A stretch of DNA of 64,000 nt from Actinomyces sp. (lineage in GTDB: Bacteria; Actinomycetota; Actinomycetes; Actinomycetales; Actinomycetaceae), in assembly GCA_022649165.1 (NCBI GenBank), contig JALCNR010000011.1, positions 1 to 64,000 of the forward strand. Direction: 5' to 3'. Positions within the stretch are counted from its first letter, which is position 1. The number at the start of each line of letters is the position of its first letter. Shown in pieces: positions 55,871 through 63,755 of the stretch. The position numbers and the translations under genes were made by a program. The notes under the pieces are model-generated. The model did not search any database and was not told the origin of the DNA. It saw only the letters and a list, made by a program, of their open reading frames with translations.

Positions 55871-56737
55871 TCACTTCGCCGCCGCGACGATCGCCGGCAG
55901 CACCTGATAGAGGTCGCCGACGATCCCGTAGTCGGCATCCCGGAAGATCGGGGCGTTGCCGTCGGAGTTGACGGCGACGACCACCGTCGACCCGTTCATG
56001 CCCATCGTGTGCTGAACCTGGCCGGAGATCCCGACGGCGACGTACAGGTCGGGGGACACCTTCTGTCCTGAGACCCCGACGTACCGGTCGCGGGGCAGCC
56101 AGTTGACGCCCTCGGCCAGCGGACGCGAGCAGGCGAGCTCGGCTCCCAGCGCGCCGCACAGGTCGCGGGCCAGGGCGAGGTCCTCCTCGGATTTGAATCC
56201 GCGTCCCGCCGCCACGATCCGCTTGGCGGCGACGAGGTCGACCTCGCCGACGTCCTGGCGCTCCGTCGACGTCACCGTCGCGTCGTGGGCCTGCGCATCG
56301 GCCGTCTCGGCAGACGGCGCCTCTCCCCCGGCCGCGGCACCGCCGTCGACGACGGCCACCACCGGACCCGCGAACGAGACGGACTCGCGCGAGACGCCCC
56401 CGAAGACGGACACCTCCGCCGCGCCCTGTGACAGGGACACGACATCGGTGAGCACCGGAGCACCGAGTCTCGCCGCGAGGGCGCCCGCGAGGACGCGCTC
56501 CGCCGGGCGGTTCGCCGCCAGGACCACGTCGCCGGGGCCGGCCGTCACGACGGCCGCGACACCGGGCGCAGCCGCCTCCACGGGCACGCCGTCGGCGACG
56601 GGCACGTTGACGACGCGATCGACGCCGCCGACCGTGACATCACCGACCGTCACGGCGATGACCTGGCCGCCCAGGCTCCGCGCCAGCTCCACCACAGATG
56701 CGACCCGCTTGTCGGCCGCCACAATCCATGCAGTCAT
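55871..56737 (-). CDS. fixB: FixB, electron transfer flavoprotein alpha subunit
   Basis: 288 residues from the ATG at 56737 (GAGAGGAAG upstream; an ATG at 56755 would swallow that site). The N-terminal domain starts MTAWIVAADKRVASVVELAR. The C-terminal FAD domain has the ETF-alpha pattern: KRIVAAGRGFKSEED, then YVGVSGQKVSPDLYVAVGIS, and HTMGMNGSTVVVAVNSDGNA with PIFRDADYGIVGDLY. It pairs with FixA. Confidence 0.95.
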   Translation of the reverse strand: MTAWIVAADKRVASVVELARSLGGQVIAVTVGDVTVGGVDRVVNVPVADGVPVEAAAPGVAAVVTAGPGDVVLAANRPAERVLAGALAARLGAPVLTDVVSLSQGAAEVSVFGGVSRESVSFAGPVVAVVDGGAAAGGEAPSAETADAQAHDATVTSTERQDVGEVDLVAAKRIVAAGRGFKSEEDLALARDLCGALGAELACSRPLAEGVNWLPRDRYVGVSGQKVSPDLYVAVGISGQVQHTMGMNGSTVVVAVNSDGNAPIFRDADYGIVGDLYQVLPAIVAAAK

Positions 56738-56755
56738 TGTCGTCTTCCTCTCCAC

Positions 56756-57517
56756 TCACAGAACGCCATCGCCGCGCAGCGCCGACACCAGGTCGGCCGC
56801 AGCACTCTCACCGGAGAACACCGTGTTCTTCCGGGCGCGGGCCGCCGGCTTGGACCGGCCCGTCACCTCGACGTCGGCCTCGGCCAGGTCGAGCGTGGAG
56901 GCGTCCACGACCTCGAACGGCTTCTTGCCGGCGGCGAGGATCTCCTTCATCGACGGGACCTTCGCCGCCACCGCGTCCGAGGACGCCGCGACGACGACCG
57001 GGCCCGCCACCTGGATCGTGCGGGTGCCCCCGGCGATCACCTGGGTGACGGCCCACCCGTCGCCCGACCGCGCGACGGAGGACACCTCCTGGAAGCACGG
57101 CCACCCGAGGAAGCCGGCGACCAAGGCGGACATCATCCGGGCGCCCCCGTCGATCGACGAATCGCCGGTGACGACCAGGTCCGCGCCCTCCACGGACCGC
57201 ACGAGGCCAGCGAGCGCGGACGCGACCCTGGTGGAGGGCCATTCCCGCGTCGCGTCGTCGGCCACCGCGAGCCCACGGTCCAGGCCCTTCGACAACGCGG
57301 TCTTCTTCGCCATCGACGAGCCGACCTCGGCCGCGCCGACGGACGCCCCGACGAGCTCGACGCCCGCGGCGCCCGCGATCTGGCGTCCGAGTGCGATCGC
57401 GACCGAGTCGTAATCGCTCACCGAGGACTTGGCGCGCGACCAGTCGACCGCGCCATCTGGGGCGACGGTGGCATCCTGCGGGTTCGCCGCATACTTGTAC
57501 AAGACGACAACAGACAT
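56756..57517 (-). CDS. fixA: FixA, electron transfer flavoprotein beta subunit
   Basis: 253 residues from the ATG at 57517; a GTG 9 bases upstream is the alternative and has no ribosome site. ETF-beta layout: MSVVVLYKYAANPQDATV at the N terminus, SDYDSVAIALGRQIAG, and the LVVTGDSSIDGGARMMSALV segment, then a C-terminal arm with PSMKEILAAGKKP that wraps the partner. It is first of fixABCX, read away from the TetR gene at 57832. The 5' leader contains three successive hairpins. Confidence 0.94.
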   Translation of the reverse strand: MSVVVLYKYAANPQDATVAPDGAVDWSRAKSSVSDYDSVAIALGRQIAGAAGVELVGASVGAAEVGSSMAKKTALSKGLDRGLAVADDATREWPSTRVASALAGLVRSVEGADLVVTGDSSIDGGARMMSALVAGFLGWPCFQEVSSVARSGDGWAVTQVIAGGTRTIQVAGPVVVAASSDAVAAKVPSMKEILAAGKKPFEVVDASTLDLAEADVEVTGRSKPAARARKNTVFSGESAAADLVSALRGDGVL

Positions 57518-57831
57518 TGACTGCACTCTTTCACTGAGTCGATGGGCAGGGTCTGCCCGGGGGGTGGTGGGTGAGGGACGTGCCCGCGCGCTGTTCGCGA
57601 GCGCGCTCGTCCTGCGTCTGGACGGCAGGACCGCCGCGCCGAGGCGAAGCGTGATCTCTTGGCGCCGATCCCGCGCAAGGGGGATCGTGCGACGCCGCGG
57701 GTGTTAGCATGATGCGGAGTGAGCTTCCTGTCGGACAACGTAGTTTCGGGGGAACGGCATCTACGGGTCTCTGGCGTGGAAGCGAGCGGAGCCGATCGCC
57801 TCTCGTCGCCATCCGCAAAGGAGCCCGAAGA
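57518..57831. promoter_or_regulatory. Divergent control region between fixA and a TetR gene with three tandem hairpins
   Basis: 314 bp without a gene. Three perfect inverted repeats lie close together near fixA: 57544-57558 (6-bp arms), 57586-57606 (7-bp arms GCGCGCT/AGCGCGC) and 57609-57631 (7-bp arms GTCCTGC/GCAGGAC). They would be in the fixA leader RNA if transcription starts further right. On the minus strand, TTGTCC near 57738 with CATCAT 18 bases on (near 57710) is a weak promoter candidate. AAAGGAG before 57832 is the tetR ribosome site. Confidence 0.5.
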
Positions 57832-58479
57832 ATGCTGACAACCGTGTCCCCGATTGACAGTCCCCCGGTGGGGCGCCCGCGCAGCGAGGACGCTGATGCG
57901 AGAATCCTGCTCGCCGCCATCGAGCTGTACGGAGAAGCCGGATGGTCGGGGTACAACCTCACAAAGGTCACCCAGCTCGCCGGCGTCGGGAAGTCCTCGA
58001 TGTATGCCCGCTGGAGCGACAAGAGCCAACTCCTCCAGGACGCGTTCCGCGTCCACGTGCCGGTGCCGGCACCCACCGGGACGAATGTCTGGGACATCCT
58101 CTCCGAGTGGGCGGCGGCCCGCGTCAAGATGTATCTGGGACCCCACTCGCAGGCGATCCGTCGCGTCTTCGTCGAGATGTCGACGGGCGAGCCCACGATC
58201 ACCACGCTCCAGGACTACCTCTACACGATGCCGATCGCCGTGCTCCGCTCCCGGATCTGGGAGTTCAAGACGAACGGCTACCTGCCGGTGACGACCTCCG
58301 TCACCCGGCTGATCGACGGGATCGAGGGTTCTGTGCTCATGCGCAGCTTCTCGATCCCCCCGGAGAATGTGCCATGCTTCCTCTCGGAGATCCCCGAGTA
58401 CGTCGAGACGCTCGTCGCCGATCAGCTCCGCGCACCGCTGCGAGCGAGCGAGATCCGTCTGGCCCGCATCGCCTCCTGA
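57832..58479 (+). CDS. TetR-family regulator of the cai/fix-type cluster
   Basis: 215 residues from the ATG at 57832 with AAAGGAG upstream. The HTH region follows a short Arg-containing tail: GRPRSEDADARILLAAIELY, then GEAGWSGYNLTKVTQLAG and VGKSSMYARWSDKSQLL. The C-terminal domain is all-helical. It is divergent from fixA and convergent with the MFS gene, at the centre of the cluster, so control of both arms by this repressor in response to a CoA-ester or betaine ligand is likely but inferred. Enteric cai operons use CaiF, which is absent here. Confidence 0.85.
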   Translation: MLTTVSPIDSPPVGRPRSEDADARILLAAIELYGEAGWSGYNLTKVTQLAGVGKSSMYARWSDKSQLLQDAFRVHVPVPAPTGTNVWDILSEWAAARVKMYLGPHSQAIRRVFVEMSTGEPTITTLQDYLYTMPIAVLRSRIWEFKTNGYLPVTTSVTRLIDGIEGSVLMRSFSIPPENVPCFLSEIPEYVETLVADQLRAPLRASEIRLARIAS

Positions 58480-58480
58480 G

Positions 58481-58507
58481 CCGGCCGTCCCGCAAGAGGA
58501 CGGCCGG
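58481..58507. terminator. Bidirectional hairpin between convergent tetR and MFS genes
   Basis: A perfect 10-bp stem CCGGCCGTCC/GGACGGCCGG with a 7-base loop, one base after the tetR stop and 47 bp from the MFS stop. No T tract, but position and strength fit a terminator for both. Confidence 0.6.
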
Positions 58508-58554
58508 GGGCAGGAAAGGCGTCCCGGTCGGGCGAGATCGGCTGAGGTCATCGC

Positions 58555-59877
58555 TCACCGCCCCGTGAAATCCGGACGGCCGGTCTCGGACAGCGGCAGC
58601 CCCTTGGTCTCCGGCGCCCATGCGACCGACACGACCAGGCCGAGGGCCGAGATGGCGGCGCCGACGAGCATCGTGGAGCCGATCCCGTGGCTCGCCAGGT
58701 AGTCCGGCAGCACGTAGGTGGTGATGACCGTCCCGATGCGGGACACGGCCATCGCCAGGCCCATCGCCGTGGCGCGAACGTCGGTGGGGAACAGCTCGTT
58801 CGGGTAGAGCCACTGCAAGTTCCCCGGCCCGCCCGAGGCGAGGGCGTAGATCGCGAAGCAGGCGATGACGACCCACAGGGTGGCGTCGGGGACGACCCCC
58901 AGGACGGCCAGCGCGGCCGTCATGATGACGAACGTCCAGATCACCAGCGGGCGCCGGCCCCACGACTCGGCGAGGAACATAGCGGGGATCGTGCCGAGCA
59001 TGAAGAACGTTCCGATGACGAGTTCGCCGATCAGCGCCGCCTTGCCCTCGCCCAGACCGAAGGCGCCGATGATCCGCGGGCCGTAGGTGTAGATCGCGAA
59101 CATCGGGATCGCCTGGCAGAGCCAGATGACGCCCACGAAAAGGATCCGGCGGAAGTACACCCACTGGAAGATCTTGGCGATCTTCGTCTTCTCGACCGTC
59201 TCATCGTCGAGGACCACGTCGGCGCCGTAGACGTGGCGAACGATCCGGTTGGCCTCCTCCGTGCGCCCCTTGGAGTACAGCCAGCGTGGGGACTCGGGAA
59301 TCGACATCCGTCCGAGGAGGATGATCACGCAGGGGACGACGGAGCTCGCGAGCATCCACCGCCAGCCGTTCGGCGCGTCGAGCAGGAAGTACCCCACCAG
59401 ATAGGCGACGTTGGCGCCGACGTACCAGACGGCGGCGATGAAGCCCATCGAGATCGCGCGGTACCGGCGCGGCGTGAACTCCGCGATCATCGAGGTCGCG
59501 ATCGGATAGTCGGCGCCGATCGTCGCCCCGATGATAAGTCGGAGGACGAACAGCTGCCAGGGCTCCTGGACGATCGAGCAGGCGATCGACAAGACGATGA
59601 TCGTGATGAGATCGAGCACGAACATCTTCCGCCGCCCGATGTGGTCCGTGAGGAGACCGCCGAACGAGGCCCCGACGAACAGCCCGATGATCGACGCCAC
59701 GCCGATGAGGCCGGTCCAGTGCTCGTCGATGCCGAGTTCCGGGGTCATCTTGACCAGCGCGACGCCGATGATGCCCAGCACGTACCCCTCGAGGAATGGG
59801 CCTCCCGAGGAAAAGATCGTGATTCTCCTGAGGAACGGCGACATCCTGACGTCGTCGAGTCTGACAGGTCCGCTCAT
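58555..59877 (-). CDS. MFS transporter, sugar-porter/YaaU-like, of the cai-type cluster
   Basis: 440 residues from the ATG at 59877 with GGAAGGAGG six bases upstream; an upstream ATG (59916) precedes that site. Twelve helices with sugar-porter motifs: GGLLTDHIGRRKMFV after helix 2, RLIIGATIGADYPIATSMIAE, PESPRWLYSKGR at the end of the first half, ESWGRRPLVIW, and PETKGLPL at the C terminus. E. coli has a relative, YaaU, directly after fixX at its cai/fix locus. The CaiT-type BCCT antiporter is not found here, so this protein is the likely carrier of the betaine-like substrate. It is separated from the hydratase gene by a hairpin. Confidence 0.85.
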   Translation of the reverse strand: MSGPVRLDDVRMSPFLRRITIFSSGGPFLEGYVLGIIGVALVKMTPELGIDEHWTGLIGVASIIGLFVGASFGGLLTDHIGRRKMFVLDLITIIVLSIACSIVQEPWQLFVLRLIIGATIGADYPIATSMIAEFTPRRYRAISMGFIAAVWYVGANVAYLVGYFLLDAPNGWRWMLASSVVPCVIILLGRMSIPESPRWLYSKGRTEEANRIVRHVYGADVVLDDETVEKTKIAKIFQWVYFRRILFVGVIWLCQAIPMFAIYTYGPRIIGAFGLGEGKAALIGELVIGTFFMLGTIPAMFLAESWGRRPLVIWTFVIMTAALAVLGVVPDATLWVVIACFAIYALASGGPGNLQWLYPNELFPTDVRATAMGLAMAVSRIGTVITTYVLPDYLASHGIGSTMLVGAAISALGLVVSVAWAPETKGLPLSETGRPDFTGR

Positions 59878-59942
59878 GGCGGCCCTCCTTCCGTTGCAAG
59901 CGCGCGGAGTGCGCATCCCCGCCTCCGGACGACCGGGGGTGG

Positions 59943-59972
59943 GGTCGGCGCCGCCGGGATGGGGCGCCGACC
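59943..59972 (-). promoter_or_regulatory. Hairpin between the hydratase and MFS genes
   Basis: A perfect 10-bp stem GGTCGGCGCC/GGCGCCGACC with a 10-base loop, 35 bp after the hydratase stop and 65 bp before the MFS start codon. No T tract. It could reduce read-through or protect the upstream message, giving lower transporter output. Confidence 0.5.
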
Positions 59973-60007
59973 GGTCCGGCCGTCGGCGGTTGAGACCTCC
60001 TGCGGGA

Positions 60008-60883
60008 TCACCGGTACTCGATGACGCCCCAGTTGAGGTGCGGCTTGGCGCCGGTCTCCTCGTAGTCCCCGTCGACGAGACGGAAGCGGAGCTCGCCCTC
60101 GTCGACCTTCCACATCTGGGTCTTCAACGTCTCTCCGGGATGGACCGGCGAGGTGATCCTCGTCTTGAACCGCGTGATCCGCTCCGGCTCGCCGGGAACG
60201 TATTGGCTGATCGCGTGGCGCATCACCATGCCGGCGTAGGAGATCGCGTGGAGGATCGGGCGCGGTTCGCCGTTCTGAGCGGCGTACTCCCAGTCGATGT
60301 GCTGCGGATGGAAGTCCCCGGACAGCCGGTAGATGAGCGCCTGGTTCTCCGGGATGCGCTCGATCACCTCGGCGTCGGGAACGCGGTCGGGCATGTCGAC
60401 GATGTCCTTCGGGGGCTTCGGACCGCCCCAGCCGCCGTCGTAGATCAGGCAGTCCCACGACTCGTTGGTGAACAGCAGATTGCCGTCGGAGTCGAAGGTG
60501 TCGCCGATGTGCTGGGCGAGCAGGCCCTTGCCCTCGCCGCGGTCGTAGAGGCCCTCCAGCTTCACCTTCGTCTCGAGGTGGTCCGCCATCTTCGTGATCG
60601 GCTGGTGGAACCGGATGTCGAAGCCCCAGTGCAGAGAGCCGGCGTAGTTGTAGCCGTAGTCGATGGTCCGGGTCACCTCGGAGTCGACGATGAGCATCGC
60701 GCCGAACATCGGCAGCACCTTGAGCCGGGGATCGCGCTCGTCATGCTCGTTGAGGTACTCCAGTCCTTCCCTGCCGTCGATGCCCGCGCCGCAGCCCAGA
60801 GCGAAGAGCTCGAGGTCGCGGAACGTGTAGTCGCGGGTGAACGGCCCGAAGGTCTGTCCCACCATCTCGGTCTTGATCGTCAT
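60008..60883 (-). CDS. MaoC/hydratase-2-like enoyl-CoA hydratase in the position of caiD
   Basis: 291 residues with AAAGGAA before the ATG. Two hot-dog-like halves: the N-terminal one has FGPFTRDYTFRDLELFALGC and VLPMFGAMLIV, the C-terminal one carries the hydratase-2 active-site pattern YRLSGDFHPQHIDWEYA with Asp190 and His195, then GEPRPILHAISYAG. This is the layout of eukaryotic MFE-2 hydratase and bacterial R-specific hydratases, not of the crotonase fold of CaiD. It sits between the CaiC-type ligase and the transporter genes (22 bp after caiC). Hydration of the crotonobetainyl-CoA-like intermediate is inferred from place; the substrate is not proven. Confidence 0.85.
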   Translation of the reverse strand: MTIKTEMVGQTFGPFTRDYTFRDLELFALGCGAGIDGREGLEYLNEHDERDPRLKVLPMFGAMLIVDSEVTRTIDYGYNYAGSLHWGFDIRFHQPITKMADHLETKVKLEGLYDRGEGKGLLAQHIGDTFDSDGNLLFTNESWDCLIYDGGWGGPKPPKDIVDMPDRVPDAEVIERIPENQALIYRLSGDFHPQHIDWEYAAQNGEPRPILHAISYAGMVMRHAISQYVPGEPERITRFKTRITSPVHPGETLKTQMWKVDEGELRFRLVDGDYEETGAKPHLNWGVIEYR

Positions 60884-60905
60884 GATCGTTCCTTTCAGAT
60901 CTCCG

Positions 60906-62468
60906 TCAATCCTTCAAGAGGTTCTTGATTACTTTTCCGTAGGTTCCCCGGGGCAAGTCGTCCCGCACCTCGATGACACTGGGCACCTTGAAGTAGGCGA
61001 GGCGGGCCGCCGCGAACGCCCGCACCTGCGCCTGCGTCACCGGCGCATCCCGGTCGAGGACCACGACGGCTTTGACCGCCTGGTCCCGGACGGGATCCGG
61101 GATGCCGACGACAGCCGCCTCGGCGACGCCGGGACACTCCATGAGGACGTTCTCCACCTGTGTGGCGGAGACGTTCTCGCCGGCGCGCTTGATGAGGTCC
61201 TGGTGTCGGTCGACGAAGTGGATCCAGCCCTCCGCGTCGGCGTATCCCAGGTCCCCGCTGTGGTACCAGCCGTCGGGGTCCACAGCGGCGGCCGTCGCCT
61301 CGGGGTCCTTCCAGTAGCCGAGCATGAGCGACCGGCCCGGGACGCCGTGGATGAGGATCTCACCGCATCCTCCGACCGGGGCGTCCCCCGACTCGTCGAC
61401 GATCCGGACCTCGTAGCCGAGACCAGCCTTGCCGACCGACGGCCAGTGCCGTGGCTGCAGCGGGAGGTCCGTCAGGCACCCCACCAGGGTCTCCGTCGCC
61501 CCGTAGTTGTTAAGAAGAGTAACGGAGAATCGCTCCTCGAATGCTTCCTTCTCCCCGTCCGAGAGCGGCAAGAAGTAGTGGAGGTCGCGGACGCGGTGCC
61601 GACGCTCGTCCGGATCGACCGGCTGGCTCATCATCGTCCGCACCATCATCGCCATCGACTGGACGAGGGTGGCGCCGTGGGCGCGGATCTCGCGCCAGAA
61701 CCGCGTGGCGGAGTACCGCCCCAGCATGACCAGCGTGGCCCCGGCCGTGAGGACCGGCATGAGGGCCGAGAGCTGGAAGTTCACGTGGGAGGTCACCATC
61801 GCCGTGGCCAGGCGGTCCTCTGGCGTCATCCCCATCTCCCAGTTGCAGTAGAGCCCGGAGAACACGAAGTTCGCGTGGGTGAGCATGACGCCCTTCGGGC
61901 GCGACTCCGTCCCCGAGGTGAACATGATCTCCACCAGGTCGTCCTCGTAGACGGGGTCGCACGGTCCGAGCACGGGGGACGCCACTGCCACCAACGAGGC
62001 CCAGTCGTCGCGCCAGCAGTCGCCGGCCGACCGGACCGGCCGCCCGCCCCCGTCCGCGACGACGATGACGTCGCAACTGATGGCCTCCATCCCCTCCTGA
62101 GCGAACAGCTCACTGTCGGACACGAGCAGGCGGACCCCGCATTGCTCCGTCATCTCCAGGCACTCACGGGCCGTGTACGAGGAGTTCAGCGGGACCGTGA
62201 CCGCGCCGATCTTCGCCAGGGCGAAGAGGCACTGGACGAACTCGCAGGAGGAATGCGTCTGGACGGCCACACGGTCGCCGTGGCCGATCCCGCGGGCGAG
62301 GAACACGTTCGCCGCCCGATTGATCGACTCGTCGAACTCACGGTAGGTGAAGCGCCGGACCGGCCCTTGGTCGGGGTCCTCGAAGACGAGGAACTCAGCG
62401 TCCGACCACTCGCGCGCCTGCTGATCCCACAGGCTGCGCAGGGTGACTCCACTCGCGATGTCCATCAT
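60906..62468 (-). CDS. caiC: CaiC-like betaine/crotonobetaine--CoA ligase
   Basis: 520 residues, the same size as E. coli CaiC (517) and closely alike along the whole length. It starts MMDIASGVTLRSLWDQ; the AMP-binding loop is TSGTESRPKG at 184-193, and the later motifs are NNYGATETLVG, GWYHSGDLG and DRHQDLIKRAGENVSATQVE, with the catalytic Lys in PRGTYGKVIKNLLK near the end. The CaiC-specific piece MMVRTMMSQPVDPDERRHR (CaiC: MMIRTLMVQP) supports orthology. It uses ATP to form the CoA ester that primes the CaiB exchange cycle. It is 48 bp after caiB. Substrate identity with carnitine is inferred. Confidence 0.9.
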   Translation of the reverse strand: MMDIASGVTLRSLWDQQAREWSDAEFLVFEDPDQGPVRRFTYREFDESINRAANVFLARGIGHGDRVAVQTHSSCEFVQCLFALAKIGAVTVPLNSSYTARECLEMTEQCGVRLLVSDSELFAQEGMEAISCDVIVVADGGGRPVRSAGDCWRDDWASLVAVASPVLGPCDPVYEDDLVEIMFTSGTESRPKGVMLTHANFVFSGLYCNWEMGMTPEDRLATAMVTSHVNFQLSALMPVLTAGATLVMLGRYSATRFWREIRAHGATLVQSMAMMVRTMMSQPVDPDERRHRVRDLHYFLPLSDGEKEAFEERFSVTLLNNYGATETLVGCLTDLPLQPRHWPSVGKAGLGYEVRIVDESGDAPVGGCGEILIHGVPGRSLMLGYWKDPEATAAAVDPDGWYHSGDLGYADAEGWIHFVDRHQDLIKRAGENVSATQVENVLMECPGVAEAAVVGIPDPVRDQAVKAVVVLDRDAPVTQAQVRAFAAARLAYFKVPSVIEVRDDLPRGTYGKVIKNLLKD

Positions 62469-62516
62469 GCCGGCCCCGATCCCGGCGGCCTGGCCGCCTG
62501 AGTCGATGAGTCCGTC

Positions 62517-63737
62517 TCACTCCTCTCCAGCGAACTTCACGGACCCGGACGCGCGGAACCGGGCGATGTCCTCGGATGTGAACCCGACGCGCTCGAGGAC
62601 GTCCTCGGAGTCCTCGCCGAGCGCGGGCATCGGACGCCAGAAGCCACCGGGGTTGTGGGCGAACTTCGGGAAGGAGTTGAGCCCCCTGATGGTCTTGCCC
62701 TCGGCGTTCTCCCACTCGATGTAGGTCTCGCGCTGTTTGAGGTGGTCCTCCTTGGGGAGATCCGACAGCTCGTTGACCACCTGAGCGGCGATCCGATGGG
62801 CGACGAAGTCCGCCTCGACGTCTCTCTTGTTGCGCGTGGAGAGATACTCGACGAGCTTCTCCTCGATCAGGTCGGCCTTCGGGCCGTCCATCCACAGGGC
62901 GGACGTCCCCTCCGGGTAGTCCTCGGTGCCCCAGAGGTCGCCGAGGCCGATGACGTCGAGCAGGTAGTGGTTCTGGTTGACGCCGTAGACGCACAGCCCG
63001 AGGAACCCGTCCCGGCACTTGTACTCGCCGATCGCGCACAGGTTCATCGCGCGGGCGCCGGGCCTCGGGTAGAGGATCCCCGCGTTGAGATAGTCCATCA
63101 TGTAGTAGGTCCCCACCCTCAAGAGGGTCTCGTGCATCGCGAGGTCGATGCTCTCCCCTTGGCCCGTGAGCTGCACCCGGTGGAGCGCTGCGAGCGAGGC
63201 GGAGATGATCATCATCGAGTTGAGGTAGTCGCCCAGGTAAGGGTTGATGTTCATCGGCTGGTCGGGGGTGCCGTTCTGCGCGATGATGCCGGCGTAGGCC
63301 GCCACGCTGAGGTCGTAGGCCGCGGCGTTGACCATCTTCGGGTCGCCCCACTGGCCGAACCCGGAGACGTGGACGATGACGAGTCCCGGGTTGTGCTTCC
63401 ACAGTTCCTCGTCGGTGACGCCCTTGCGGGCGAACGTGCCGCCCTTGGAGGCCTCGATGAAGATGTCCGCGCTCTCGACGAGGCGGTAGAGGATCTCCTT
63501 GCCCTCGTCGGAGAACGTCGCCATGGACAGGGAGCGCATGTTGCGGCGCTCCATCTCCTTCGTCCACGCGGTGTCGCGCATCGAGTCGCCAGTGCCGTTG
63601 TTCTCCAGCCAGGTGACGTCGGCGCCCCACTCGGCCATGATCGCGCAGGCCGAGGGCGCGGCGATCTCGACGGCCGAGTAGACGATGCGCACGTCATCCA
63701 GCACCCCGAAGTGGGGCTTGTTCTTCTCGATCGACAT
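62517..63737 (-). CDS. caiB: CaiB-like CoA-transferase (family III)
   Basis: 406 residues (E. coli CaiB has 405). A family III CoA-transferase with the catalytic Asp at 170 in NPYLGDYLNSM. Segments shared with CaiB include FIEASKGGTFARKGVTDEEL, HVSGFGQWG, QPMNINPYLGDY, GESIDLAMHETLLR and YYMMDYLNAG. It moves CoA from the product acyl-CoA to the incoming betaine, so ATP is needed only for priming. AGGAAG precedes the ATG. It lies 18 bp after caiA. Confidence 0.93.
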   Translation of the reverse strand: MSIEKNKPHFGVLDDVRIVYSAVEIAAPSACAIMAEWGADVTWLENNGTGDSMRDTAWTKEMERRNMRSLSMATFSDEGKEILYRLVESADIFIEASKGGTFARKGVTDEELWKHNPGLVIVHVSGFGQWGDPKMVNAAAYDLSVAAYAGIIAQNGTPDQPMNINPYLGDYLNSMMIISASLAALHRVQLTGQGESIDLAMHETLLRVGTYYMMDYLNAGILYPRPGARAMNLCAIGEYKCRDGFLGLCVYGVNQNHYLLDVIGLGDLWGTEDYPEGTSALWMDGPKADLIEEKLVEYLSTRNKRDVEADFVAHRIAAQVVNELSDLPKEDHLKQRETYIEWENAEGKTIRGLNSFPKFAHNPGGFWRPMPALGEDSEDVLERVGFTSEDIARFRASGSVKFAGEE

Positions 63738-63755
63738 CGATCTTCCTTCTTCCTC

